Shown here piece after piece: positions 47,903 through 56,404 of a DNA stretch of 64,000 nucleotides; positions within the stretch are counted from its first letter, which is position 1, and every line of letters starts with the position of its first letter. The notes beneath the pieces are model-generated. The model ran no database searches and was not told the DNA's origin. It saw only the letters and a list, made by a program, of their open reading frames with translations. The position numbers and the translations under genes were made by a program. The stretch is from Burkholderia cepacia (GTDB lineage: Bacteria > Pseudomonadota > Gammaproteobacteria > Burkholderiales > Burkholderiaceae): assembly GCF_029962485.1 (NCBI RefSeq), contig NZ_CP073637.1, positions 3,472,001 through 3,536,000 on the forward strand. Direction: 5' to 3'.

Positions 47903-49291
47903 ATGCGACCCTTCTGGATCGAACAAGCACTGTTCAACGACGGCGATCTCGCCCCCGCGCTGCAGGGCGCAACGCAGGCCGACGTCTGCATCGTCGGCGG
48001 CGGCTTCACCGGGCTCTGGACCGCGATCCAGGCGAAGCAGCAGAACCCGGCGCTCGACATCGCGATCGTCGAAGCCGACCTGTGCGGCGCCGGCGCGAGC
48101 GGCCGCAACGGCGGCTGCCTGCTCACATGGTCCGCGAAATTCCTGACGCTGCGGCGCCTGTTCGGCGAAGCCGAGGCGATCCGGCTCGTGAAGGCATCCG
48201 AAGCGGCCGTGCAGCACATCGCCGATTTCTGCCGCGCGCACGACATCGACGCCGAGCTGCGGCTCGACGGCACGCTGTACACGGCGACGTCGCGCGCGCA
48301 GGTCGGCACGCTCGCGCCGGTGCTCGACGCGCTCGCCGCGTGCGGCATCCACAGCTACGAGCCGTTGCCGGCCGCCGAAGTCGCGCGCCGCTCGGGCTCC
48401 GCGCGCAATCTCGACGGCGTCTACTCGCCGATCGCCGCGACCGTGCATCCCGGCAAGCTCGTGCGCGGGCTGCGCCGTGTCGCGCTCGCGATGGGCATCC
48501 GCATCTACGAGCGCACGCCGATGCTCGACTTCACGCCCGGGCAGCCGGCCGTCGTGCGCACGCCGTCCGGCAGCGTGAGCGCGGGCAAGCTCGTGTTCGC
48601 GATCAACGCGTGGATGGCGAGCCGCTTTCCGCAGTTCGAGCGGACGATCGCGGTCGTGTCGAGCGACATGGTCATCACCGAGAAATGCCCCGAATTGCTT
48701 GAACGGACCGGGCTCGTCGACGGCGTGTCCGTGCTCGATTCGCGGATCTTCGTCTACTACTACCGCACCACCGCCGACGGGCGGCTGATGCTCGGCAAGG
48801 GCGGCAACACGTTCTCGTGGCGCAGCCGCATCGCGCCGGTGTTCGACCAGCGCTCGCCGTACGAGGCGCAGCTCACGCAAAGCCTGCGCGAATTCTTCCC
48901 GTCGCTCGCGGGCGTGCCGGTCACCGCGAGCTGGAACGGCCCGTCGGATCGCTCGGTCACGGGCTTCCCGTTCTTCGGCCGCCTCGACGACGCGCCGAAC
49001 GTGTTCTACGGCTTCGGCTACTCGGGCAACGGCGTCGGGCCGACCTACATGGGCGGGCAGATCCTGTCGTCGCTCGTGCTCGGCCTCGACAACGCGTGGA
49101 CGCGCAGCCCGATCGTGCGCGGCCCGCTCGGCCATTTCCCGCCGGAGCCGATCCGCTATGTCGGCGCGCATGTCGTGCGCAATGCGATCCGCCGCAAGGA
49201 GCGTGCGGAAGACGAGAGCCGGCAGCCGTCGGTGGTCGATAGCTGGCTCGCGAAGTTTGCGAGCGCGGCCGGGAAGGCCGACAAGGCGTGA
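47903..49291 (+). CDS. DAO-type FAD-dependent oxidoreductase of the phosphonate cluster
   Basis: The 462-residue flavoprotein has the dinucleotide motif ADVCIVGGGFTGLWTAIQ near residue 30, ASGRNGG, and the C-terminal FAD-contact segment FYGFGYSGNGVGPTYMGG. It is of the D-amino acid oxidase/glycine oxidase type without signal peptide. Such genes often sit next to phnW and have been proposed to oxidise modified (for example N-methylated) aminophosphonates. I choose ATG 47903; a TTG five codons upstream is in frame. It is last in the phnSTUW transcript before a terminator. Confidence 0.88.
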   Translation: MRPFWIEQALFNDGDLAPALQGATQADVCIVGGGFTGLWTAIQAKQQNPALDIAIVEADLCGAGASGRNGGCLLTWSAKFLTLRRLFGEAEAIRLVKASEAAVQHIADFCRAHDIDAELRLDGTLYTATSRAQVGTLAPVLDALAACGIHSYEPLPAAEVARRSGSARNLDGVYSPIAATVHPGKLVRGLRRVALAMGIRIYERTPMLDFTPGQPAVVRTPSGSVSAGKLVFAINAWMASRFPQFERTIAVVSSDMVITEKCPELLERTGLVDGVSVLDSRIFVYYYRTTADGRLMLGKGGNTFSWRSRIAPVFDQRSPYEAQLTQSLREFFPSLAGVPVTASWNGPSDRSVTGFPFFGRLDDAPNVFYGFGYSGNGVGPTYMGGQILSSLVLGLDNAWTRSPIVRGPLGHFPPEPIRYVGAHVVRNAIRRKERAEDESRQPSVVDSWLAKFASAAGKADKA

Positions 49292-49319
49292 CGATGCGCT
49301 GATCGGGCGACACAACGAA

Positions 49320-49347
49320 AAAGGGACGCTGCGAAGCGTCCCTTTGC
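49320..49347. terminator. intrinsic terminator between FAD oxidoreductase and GntR gene
   Basis: A perfect 11-bp stem (49320-49330 with 49335-49345) with GCGA tetraloop and A/T runs on both sides, between convergent genes. Confidence 0.85.
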
Positions 49348-49373
49348 ATTTGCGCAGCTGCCGCGCCGCCGTA

Positions 49374-50102
49374 TTACGCGCGCGCGGTTTTCTCGCGCGC
49401 CGCCTTGCCCGCCGCGGGCAGCCCCTGCTCGTGCGTGCGGCGCATGCGCGCGAGGCCGTGCGAGACGTGCTCGCGCACCAGCGCGACGGCCTTCTCCTCG
49501 TCGCCGCCCGCGAGCGCCTGCACGATCTTGTCGTGCTCGGCCGCGGACACCGCGATCGCATCTTCCTCGGCCTCGATCGCGGCCTGGCGCAGCAGGCCGA
49601 GCTGGCGCACCAACCGGCGGTAGGTGTCGGTGAGATGCGTATTGCCGACGCCGACGACCATCGCGTCGTGGAACTGCACGTTCAGCTCGGTATAGCGCGT
49701 GACGTCGTGCGTCTTCGCGGCATCCTTCATCGACTGGATGATGCCCTTCAGCACCTTCAGCGTGTCGGGCGAGATGCGCTTCGCGAGCGCGCGGGCGACC
49801 GACTCGTCGAGCATCGCGCGCACTTCGTAGATCTCCTCGGCTTCGCGCAGCGGCACGACGCGCACGGTCACGCCGCGGTTCTTCTCGTTGCGCAGCAGGC
49901 CGGCCTGCTCCAGCGCGCGGAACGCTTCGCGCACGGGGCCGCGCGACACGTTCAGCTTCGTCGCGATCTCGACTTCGTTGAGCTTCTCGCCGGGCGCATA
50001 TTCACCGGAGACGATCGCGCGCTCGAGCATGTCCTGGACGATCATCGCGAGCGACTGGCTTTGCAGGAGTTCGATGGCGCTGAGCGCGTTCGGGGAAGTC
50101 AT
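49374..50102 (-). CDS. phnR: GntR/FadR-family regulator, phosphonate-linked
   Basis: The 242-residue protein has an N-terminal winged HTH (LNEVEIATKLNVSRGPVREAFRALEQAGLL) and an all-helical FCD effector domain with metal-type ligands (Asp and His residues in YTELNVQFHDAM and AAEHDKIVQAL). By position it is the likely repressor of the phn operons; a Burkholderia-specific family of phosphonate-associated GntR regulators fits. The symbol is by context. The start at 50102 (MTSPNALSAIELLQ) is used; upstream in-frame codons overlap the promoter. Confidence 0.82.
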   Translation of the reverse strand: MTSPNALSAIELLQSQSLAMIVQDMLERAIVSGEYAPGEKLNEVEIATKLNVSRGPVREAFRALEQAGLLRNEKNRGVTVRVVPLREAEEIYEVRAMLDESVARALAKRISPDTLKVLKGIIQSMKDAAKTHDVTRYTELNVQFHDAMVVGVGNTHLTDTYRRLVRQLGLLRQAAIEAEEDAIAVSAAEHDKIVQALAGGDEEKAVALVREHVSHGLARMRRTHEQGLPAAGKAAREKTARA

Positions 50103-50163
50103 GGTCGGACAGGCAGCGGAGCTGCGGTAGAAAACGAGGGCGCCATATCGGCGAATGATCCTT

Positions 50164-50192
50164 ATATACCCTCGGCCCGGCACATTGTCAAC
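50164..50192 (-). promoter_or_regulatory. promoter of the GntR-type gene
   Basis: On the minus strand TTGACA (50187-50192) and TATATA (50164-50169) are spaced by 17 bp. The decamer shared with the phnA/phnS region (50185-50194) overlaps the -35 box, consistent with autoregulation. Confidence 0.6.
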
Positions 50193-50294
50193 AGTCTTCA
50201 GTTTCCAAAAGCCAATTCCGCCTGCCGGGATGCACCCGGCAGGCGGCGGGCGCGCGGCGGGCGAACCTGCCCCGCCCCGCGCGACGCGCGACCG

Positions 50295-52466
50295 TCAGAC
50301 CGTGTGCTTCACCGGCCCCGGATCGCTCTGGCTCGGCCGGCCCGTCTCGACGTGGCCCGCGAAGCGGCGCACGACCTTGTCGTCACCGCCGCGCAGCGTC
50401 GTCGCGGTAATCGTCAGATCGTACCAGCCGTGGCTCGACGACAGCTCGAAGTGATCCTCGACGCGCTCGCCCGGCTCCAGCGTGTAAGTACGCGCATGCG
50501 CATGGCTGTACGCGTTGTCGACCGTCACGCGGCACGTCGCGCGCCCGCTGTTGCGCAGCTGCAGGTACACGTGGCGGTTGCGCACGTCGTAGCCGATCTT
50601 CGCTTCCGGGTTCGCGTGACGGCCATCCGCGGCGAGTCGCGTGTTGCCCTGGAACTCGCACAGATAGCCGTTCGGGCCGTAGGCGGCGAGATGGTACTCG
50701 CCGCGCGCGGCCGACGTGCTCCACGTATCGGCGAAGCGGTCGTGCGCGGACACCGCGTAGCGGCGCGGCGGCGTCGCCGGATTGCGGCGGTCGTACACGT
50801 AGAACGCGGCGCCGGCGTCACCGGAGTTCGCGAAGTCGAGCGATACGCTGTCGTCGCGGCCATGCACGTGGGCGTGCACGAACAGCTCGTACGGCAGCGC
50901 GCGCGCCGGACGCGTGCCGGGCTCCTGCGCCGGCATCGATTGCTGCGCGGGCACCTGGTACGCCTGGCCGGCCGTCGCGATGTGCTGCGGTACCGTGAAG
51001 CTCACCGTGCGCGTATCGGGGCGCGCGGAGAAGTCGAACGCCGACGTGAGGTCGCCGCAGATCGACCGGCGCCATGCGCTGATGTTCGGCTCCTTCACGC
51101 CGAAGCGCGCTTCGAGGAAACGCAGCACCGACGTATGGTCGAACGTTTCCGAGCAGACCCAGCCGCCCTTCGTCCACGGCGAGATGATGATCAGCGGCAC
51201 GCGCGGCCCGAGGCCGATCGGCTGGATGCCGCCCGGGTCGGCGCCCGGCACGAGCGGGCTCATTTCGCCCGGGTACTTGTTCAGGTCGAGCAGTTCGTCG
51301 CCGAGGTTCGACAGCAGGTTCGACGACACGATGCCCTGGCCGCCCACGCCGCTCGTGACCGGCGGCACCGGCGGCACGACGTGATCGAACAGCCCGTCAT
51401 TCTCGTCGTAGTTCAGGATGAACACCGTCTTCGCCCACACCTCCGGGTTCGACGTCAGCGCCTCGAGCACCATATTGATGTAGAACGCGCCGTCGGTCGG
51501 CGATGCCTGCGGGTGCTCGCTGTACTTGTACGGCGACACGATCCACGACACCTGCGGCAGCCGGTTGGCCTGCACGTCGGCCTTCAGCTCGGCGAGCGTG
51601 TGGTCCGACGCGCCCTTGTCGACCAGCGGGCCGCTCGCGCCTTCCTTCACCTGGAACTTCTTGAAGAACATCAGCGAGTTGTCGGTGTAGTTGTCGGTCG
51701 GGTCGCCCGGGATGCCCGTGCCGCCCTGGTACACCTTCCAGCTGACCTTCGCGTTCTCGAGGCGCTCGGCATAGGTCGTCCACGTGTAGCCGTTCACGTC
51801 GTCGCGCTCGCCGATGCCCGGGCCGTTCGGCGGGGTGCCGTAGATGTTGCGCGGGTCGACCGTGCCGGTCCACAGGTAGATGCGGTTCGGCGCGGTGTCG
51901 GCGTGCGCGGAACAGAAGTACGAATCGCAGATCGTGAACGCGTCGGCCAGCGCATAGTGGTACGTGAGATCCTGGCGCTTCAGGTAGCCCATCGTCAGCA
52001 CGTCCTGCTTCTGGTTCACCCACTGGTCCCACTGGCCGTTGTTCCAGGACAGGTGGCCGCTGCTCCAGCCGTGGTTGGTGCCCGGCTGGAATTCGGTCGT
52101 CTGCTTCGGATCGAGATAGAACGGCAGCACGTACGGCGCCGACGGATCGAGGCCGCGCGAATGGTAGTTCTTCGTGAACACCGATGCCGGCGGCTGTTGC
52201 CACACCGGCGCGCCGCTCGGCAGCAGGTGCGGACGCGGGTCGTTGAAGCCGCGCACGCCGCGCAGCCCGCCGAAGTAATGGTCGAACGAACGGTTTTCCT
52301 GCATGAAGATCACGACGTGTTCCACGTCGCGGATCGTGCCCGTGCGATAGGCGGCCGGCATCGCCAGCGCGTTGCGGATCGCGGGCGGGAAGCCCGCGTA
52401 AGCGGCCATCGCGCCGGCCGACTGCGCGGCGAGGCGCAGGAAATCGCGTCGATTGTTCGAGGACAT
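50295..52466 (-). CDS. phosphocholine-specific phospholipase C, Tat-exported
   Basis: The 723-residue enzyme starts with a twin-arginine signal (NRRDFLRLAAQSAGAMAAYAG) and has the acid phosphatase/PLC fold: VIFMQENRSFDHYFGGLRGVRGF with catalytic residues, DPKQTTEFQPGTNHGWSSGH, IVSPYKYSEHP, LNYDENDGLFDHVVPP and PLIIISPWTKGGWV. Two C-terminal DUF756-like beta domains follow from about residue 490. It hydrolyses phosphatidylcholine and similar lipids outside the inner membrane, releasing phosphocholine that feeds phosphate supply. It lies between the phn regulator genes. Confidence 0.93.
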   Translation of the reverse strand: MSSNNRRDFLRLAAQSAGAMAAYAGFPPAIRNALAMPAAYRTGTIRDVEHVVIFMQENRSFDHYFGGLRGVRGFNDPRPHLLPSGAPVWQQPPASVFTKNYHSRGLDPSAPYVLPFYLDPKQTTEFQPGTNHGWSSGHLSWNNGQWDQWVNQKQDVLTMGYLKRQDLTYHYALADAFTICDSYFCSAHADTAPNRIYLWTGTVDPRNIYGTPPNGPGIGERDDVNGYTWTTYAERLENAKVSWKVYQGGTGIPGDPTDNYTDNSLMFFKKFQVKEGASGPLVDKGASDHTLAELKADVQANRLPQVSWIVSPYKYSEHPQASPTDGAFYINMVLEALTSNPEVWAKTVFILNYDENDGLFDHVVPPVPPVTSGVGGQGIVSSNLLSNLGDELLDLNKYPGEMSPLVPGADPGGIQPIGLGPRVPLIIISPWTKGGWVCSETFDHTSVLRFLEARFGVKEPNISAWRRSICGDLTSAFDFSARPDTRTVSFTVPQHIATAGQAYQVPAQQSMPAQEPGTRPARALPYELFVHAHVHGRDDSVSLDFANSGDAGAAFYVYDRRNPATPPRRYAVSAHDRFADTWSTSAARGEYHLAAYGPNGYLCEFQGNTRLAADGRHANPEAKIGYDVRNRHVYLQLRNSGRATCRVTVDNAYSHAHARTYTLEPGERVEDHFELSSSHGWYDLTITATTLRGGDDKVVRRFAGHVETGRPSQSDPGPVKHTV

Positions 52467-52697
52467 GGAGGGAACCCTGTTGTCGGTAGGAGTGAGGTGC
52501 CGGTCGAGCGGGGCCGGCGGTCGGTGTGTTACCCGCTATTACCCCGCACCGGCATGTCCCGGCCGTGACCGGTTACCGCAGGTTTCTTTGGGTTACCCAC
52601 AAGAATTTTTCGAAGCGACGCACGACGCGCCTTTCATGCGGCCGACACACGCGTGCGCTACGCTGACGCGCGACGAAGAAGGGGGAGAAGCCGAGTC
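52467..52697. promoter_or_regulatory. divergent phospholipase C / LysR control region
   Basis: The 231-bp gap contains four TTACC motifs (TTACC starts at 52529, 52539, 52573 and 52593), spaced by 10, 34 and 20 bp, roughly helical. They would suit a regulator binding one face of the DNA. No Pho-box-like direct repeats were found. Confidence 0.4.
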
Positions 52698-53615
52698 GTG
52701 TTCGATCAGCTGAAGGCGTTCCACGCGACCGTCCGGCAGGGCAGCATCACGCGCGCCGCGCGCCACCTGGGCGTGAGCCAGCCGACGATCGCCGCGCAGA
52801 TCCGGCAGGTCGAGCAGGTGTACGGCGTCGAGCTGTTCTACCGCAGCGGCCGCAAGCTCGAAGTCACCGAAACGGGCATCGAGCTGCTGCCGCTCATCGA
52901 GAAGATGATCGCGCTCGAGGCGCAGGCCGACATCATGCTGCGCAACGTCGGCGGCCTGTTCGAAGGCCACCTGCGGATCGGCGCGACGGGCCCGTACTAC
53001 ATCATGGATGCGGTCGGCCGTTTCTCGAACGCGCATCCGTCGATCGCGCTCACGTGCCGGATCGGCAACTCCGAGGAAATCCTGCAAGCGCTGCAGGAAT
53101 TCCGCATCGACCTTGCGGTCTCGTCGCAGCGCAACGACGCCGACGGCCTCGAACGCAAGGTAATCTCGACCGATCCGCTCGTGCTTGTCGTGCATCGCAA
53201 CCATCCGCTCGCGCGGTTCGACGCGATCGATCCGGCGCAACTCGCCGACGTGCGGCTGCTGATTCGCGAGGAAGGGTCGGTCACGCGCCGCTGCACGGAG
53301 ACGATCCTTGCGGCGGCCGGTGTCGCGGCCGTGTCGGTTGCGGAGATCGGCAGCCGCGAAGCGATCCGTGAGGCGATCCTGCACGGCGTGGGCGGCAGCC
53401 TGTTTCCGCTCGGCGAGGCCGAGCGCCATCCGGATCTGCGCGTGATCGCGCTGCGCGGCGTCGATACGACGATCGACGAATACGTGTACTACCTGAAGGC
53501 GCGCCGCCAGAGCCCCGCGATCGACGCGTTCCTTGCGTGCATCCTGCCGGACGGTGCCGAAGCGGCCGGGACCGCCGACGCAGGACGAACGGGGCGGCGG
53601 GCAAACGCGCGCTGA
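52698..53615 (+). CDS. LysR family regulator linked to phosphonate catabolism
   Basis: The 305-residue protein has a LysR HTH (FDQLKAFHATVRQGSITRAARHLGVSQPTIAAQIRQVE) and a substrate-binding domain (LRIGATGPYYIMDAVGRF). A GTG at 52698 is the start, with GGGGGAG about 11 bp upstream. Neighbouring phn genes suggest it is the aminoethylphosphonate-associated LysR regulator seen in related genomes. The C-terminus ends in a short Arg-rich tail. It is divergent from phospholipase C. Confidence 0.88.
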   Translation: MFDQLKAFHATVRQGSITRAARHLGVSQPTIAAQIRQVEQVYGVELFYRSGRKLEVTETGIELLPLIEKMIALEAQADIMLRNVGGLFEGHLRIGATGPYYIMDAVGRFSNAHPSIALTCRIGNSEEILQALQEFRIDLAVSSQRNDADGLERKVISTDPLVLVVHRNHPLARFDAIDPAQLADVRLLIREEGSVTRRCTETILAAAGVAAVSVAEIGSREAIREAILHGVGGSLFPLGEAERHPDLRVIALRGVDTTIDEYVYYLKARRQSPAIDAFLACILPDGAEAAGTADAGRTGRRANAR

Positions 53616-53711
53616 GCTGCCGCGCGTTCGCCGGTTCCGCGCTTGATCGGCGCTTTTCCCGCGCCTTCCCTCGCCTTTTCCTCGTGCCTTCCTTCCGTCG
53701 TTGCGCTCACA

Positions 53712-55352
53712 TCATTTCGGCAGTGCCGGAATCATCCACGTCAGCACGTGCTGCTGCAGGAACACCAGTACGCCGAGCAGCAGCGTGAGGATCACGCTGT
53801 GCCAGAAGGTGCGCGCAAACACGACACCTTCCTGCCCTTTCAGGTCCGTCGTCGACACCCCCGTCGCGATGTTCTGCGGCGAGATCATCTTGCCCATCAC
53901 GCCGCCCGACGAGTTGGTCGCGGCCATCAGCACCGGATCGAGGCCGAGCTGCCGCGCGGCCACGACCTGCAGGTTGCCGAACAGCGCGTTGCCCGACGTG
54001 TCGCTGCCGGACAGGAACACGGCGATCCAGCCGAGCGACGCGGACACCAGCGGGAACAGCGCGCCCGTCGACGCGACGCCGGTGCCGAGCGTGTAGCTGA
54101 TCCCCGAGTAGTTCAGCAGGTACGCGAGCCCGACGATCATCATCACCGTGACGATCGCGATCCACGTCTGCCGCCATGTCTTCACCACGCATTCGAGGAA
54201 CGCACCGGGGCCGGTGCGCGTCAGCGCGGCCGTGATGATCGCCGACAACAGGATCGCGGTGCCCGTGCCGAGCGGCTGGAAGTCCCAGACCGCCGCATAC
54301 GGCTTGTGATACAGCGACACGAACACCGCGTTGTGCAGGCCCGGCCACTTGATCTTCACGTCGCCGATCGCCGCGATGTTCGCGTGCACCCACACGATCA
54401 CGACCACCGACACGACGAGCCACGGCAGCCAGCCGCCGAAGCCCGCGCGCGCGGCGCCGGCTGCGGCCGGTACGCTGCGCGCGAGTGCGTATTGCGGATC
54501 GGGCTGCGGCTTCCACACCTGCAGGAAGCCGATCGTCACGATCAGCGACGTGAGCGACGACAGCACGTCGGTGAGCTGATAGCCGAGGAAGTTCGACGTG
54601 ACGAACTGCGCGATCGCGAAGCTGCCGCCCGACACGAGCAGCGCGGGCCACAGCTGCCTGATCGAACGCAGCCCGCCATACGCGCCGACCACGTAGAACG
54701 GCAGCAGCAGCGCGAAGAACGGCAACTGGCGGCCGACCATCTGCGCGAGCGTCGCGGGCGGCAGCGACGTGACCGCGCCGAGCACGGTGATCGGCACGCC
54801 GAGCGCGCCGAACGCGACCGGCGCGGTGTTGAACAGCAGCGTATAGGTGAGCGCTTCGAGCGCGGGGAAGCCGAGCGCGATCAAGAGTGCGCTCGTGATC
54901 GCGACCGGCGTGCCGAATCCCGAGATCCCTTCGAGCAGACAGCCGAACGAGAACGCGACGACGAGCAGCACGAGGCGGCGGTCGTCGGGCAGGTTGTCGA
55001 GCATCCACTGCCGGAACTGGTCGAAGCGGCCCGACTTCACCGCGATGTTGTACAGCAGCAGCGCGTTGAAGACGATCCACATCACCGGCACGACCGCGAG
55101 CGCCATGCCGGCGCCGACCGCATTGAACGCGAGCCCGGCCGGCATGCCCCATGCGCCGATCGCGACCGCGAGGCCCGCGACGAGCCCGGCGAGCGACGCC
55201 TGCCACGCGGGGCGGCGCAGCACGCCGAGCGCGATCAGCGCAACGGCAATCGGGATCGCGGCGACGAGGAACGACAGGAGCAGCGAGTTGGCGACGGGCG
55301 TCAACGGCTGCGCGAAGACGATGCCGGGCGGTAGGGCGTCGGTAGGGCTCAT
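53712..55352 (-). CDS. lldP: L-lactate permease
   Basis: The 546-residue protein has about 12-14 hydrophobic helices and the LldP family segments GCLLEGISGFGTPVAITSALLIALGFP and FLSGSDTSGNALFGNLQVVAA. It imports L- or D-lactate and glycolate with protons. GGAGACACG precedes the ATG. A 51-bp tandem repeat array begins 14 bp upstream of the start codon, so its 5' leader is repetitive or it is transcribed from within the array. Confidence 0.95.
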   Translation of the reverse strand: MSPTDALPPGIVFAQPLTPVANSLLLSFLVAAIPIAVALIALGVLRRPAWQASLAGLVAGLAVAIGAWGMPAGLAFNAVGAGMALAVVPVMWIVFNALLLYNIAVKSGRFDQFRQWMLDNLPDDRRLVLLVVAFSFGCLLEGISGFGTPVAITSALLIALGFPALEALTYTLLFNTAPVAFGALGVPITVLGAVTSLPPATLAQMVGRQLPFFALLLPFYVVGAYGGLRSIRQLWPALLVSGGSFAIAQFVTSNFLGYQLTDVLSSLTSLIVTIGFLQVWKPQPDPQYALARSVPAAAGAARAGFGGWLPWLVVSVVVIVWVHANIAAIGDVKIKWPGLHNAVFVSLYHKPYAAVWDFQPLGTGTAILLSAIITAALTRTGPGAFLECVVKTWRQTWIAIVTVMMIVGLAYLLNYSGISYTLGTGVASTGALFPLVSASLGWIAVFLSGSDTSGNALFGNLQVVAARQLGLDPVLMAATNSSGGVMGKMISPQNIATGVSTTDLKGQEGVVFARTFWHSVILTLLLGVLVFLQQHVLTWMIPALPK

Positions 55353-55366
55353 CGTGTCTCCAGATG

Positions 55367-55637
55367 TCGACCCGAGTTAGCGCTTCAGCGCTTACTCGGG
55401 TCCCATGCCTTGTGCGGTCGACCCGAGTTAGCGCTTTAGAGCTTACTCGGGTCCCATGCCTCGTGCGGTCGACCCGGGTTGGCGCTTCAGCGCGTACTCA
55501 GGTCCCATGCCTTGCGCGGCCGACCCGGGTTGGCGCTTCAGCGCTTACTCAGGTCCCATGCCTTGCGCGGTCGACCCGGGTTGGCGCTTCAGCACTTACT
55601 CAGGTCCCATGCCTTGCGCGGCCGACCCGGGTTGGCA
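55367..55637. repeat. 51-bp tandem repeat array, each unit a hairpin
   Basis: Five full units begin at 55367, 55418, 55469, 55520 and 55571 and a partial sixth at 55622; the period is exactly 51 bp. Each unit holds a 15-bp inverted repeat with a TTCA loop (GACCCGAGTTAGCGC pairs with GCGCTTACTCGGGTC in copy 1) and a 17-bp conserved spacer. Units 1-2 carry GAGTTAG/CTCGGG and units 3-5 carry GGGTTGG/CTCAGG, changes that weaken the stem more on the minus strand. Since 51 is a multiple of three, several frames stay open by chance. Confidence 0.95.
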
Positions 55638-56022
55638 TGTCGATGCGCCGGGTTCGGTACAAGGCGATGTCCTGCCGTCACGACCACGATCAGGCGCTTG
55701 CGCACGCAACGACGTTGCACGGCCAACCGATCGGTCGCTTAAAAGAGGTTAGGAGGCGCGCGGCGCTTGTACAAGGGGGACAAGCCCGATGCGTGACGAC
55801 CCGATACCGGCCATCCGCCGCCCGATGGCAGGCGGATGGCGAGCGGCTGTCGCGCTCGACAGGAAGCCCGGCCCCGCCGTCGCCCGCACAATGTTGCGCG
55901 CGCGACAAAGGTGACTGACGGCAACGAGGGTGTTTCGTTTGGCATCCGAAGCCTAGACTGGCTGCATCGATTCCGTCCGGGCCAGAAACGGCGCGGCACC
56001 GGAACCTCTCGGAGCAAACACG
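55638..56022. other. intergenic region between the repeat array and the DUF4148 gene
   Basis: About 385 bp without a supported gene. A short hairpin GCTTGT-N9-ACAAGC lies near 55766-55786. No clear promoter was identified, though the last 100 bp must drive the DUF4148 gene. Confidence 0.35.
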
Positions 56023-56334
56023 ATGAAGACGATGAAACACGCGGCATGCGCCGTCCTGCTGATCGGCGCGGCCTTCGCCGCCCACGCGCAAGCGGCATCG
56101 ACGGTGACGCGCGCGCAGGTCCGCCAGGAACTCGTGGAGCTGCAGGCCGCCGGCTACCGGACGAGCCTCGCAAGCAGTCCCGACTTTCCGGAGAACATGC
56201 AGGCGATCATGCAGCGTGCCGCGCAGGCGCGCGGCGAGAACGCCGGTTACGGCGACGACGGCCGGGCGAACGTGGAATCAGGCAAGCCGACGCTGCCGCA
56301 TGCGATCGATCGCGGCACGTACGCGCATCACTGA
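56023..56334 (+). CDS. small exported DUF4148 protein
   Basis: The 103-residue protein has a signal peptide (1-24, ending AHAQA) followed by the DUF4148 motif TRAQVRQELVELQAAGYRTSLASSPDFPENMQA. This family is abundant in Burkholderia as small secreted proteins with unknown role. GGAGC lies upstream of the ATG. It converges with gshA. Confidence 0.88.
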   Translation: MKTMKHAACAVLLIGAAFAAHAQAASTVTRAQVRQELVELQAAGYRTSLASSPDFPENMQAIMQRAAQARGENAGYGDDGRANVESGKPTLPHAIDRGTYAHH

Positions 56335-56404
56335 TCGATGACTGAAGGAACCGGATGGATCGCACAGCGGCGCGGCGCACCCGCACCGGCCGCACGCGCG
56401 ATCG

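Noticed and set aside
55367..55637. CRISPR array
   Set aside because: Palindromic units with constant period look array-like, but the 17-bp spacers are nearly identical and no cas genes are present.
55364..55918. 184-codon reading frame encoding 17-residue repeats over the 51-bp array
   Set aside because: The openness follows from the repeat period being a multiple of three; all three plus frames are open there, codon use is atypical and no ribosome site precedes the ATG.
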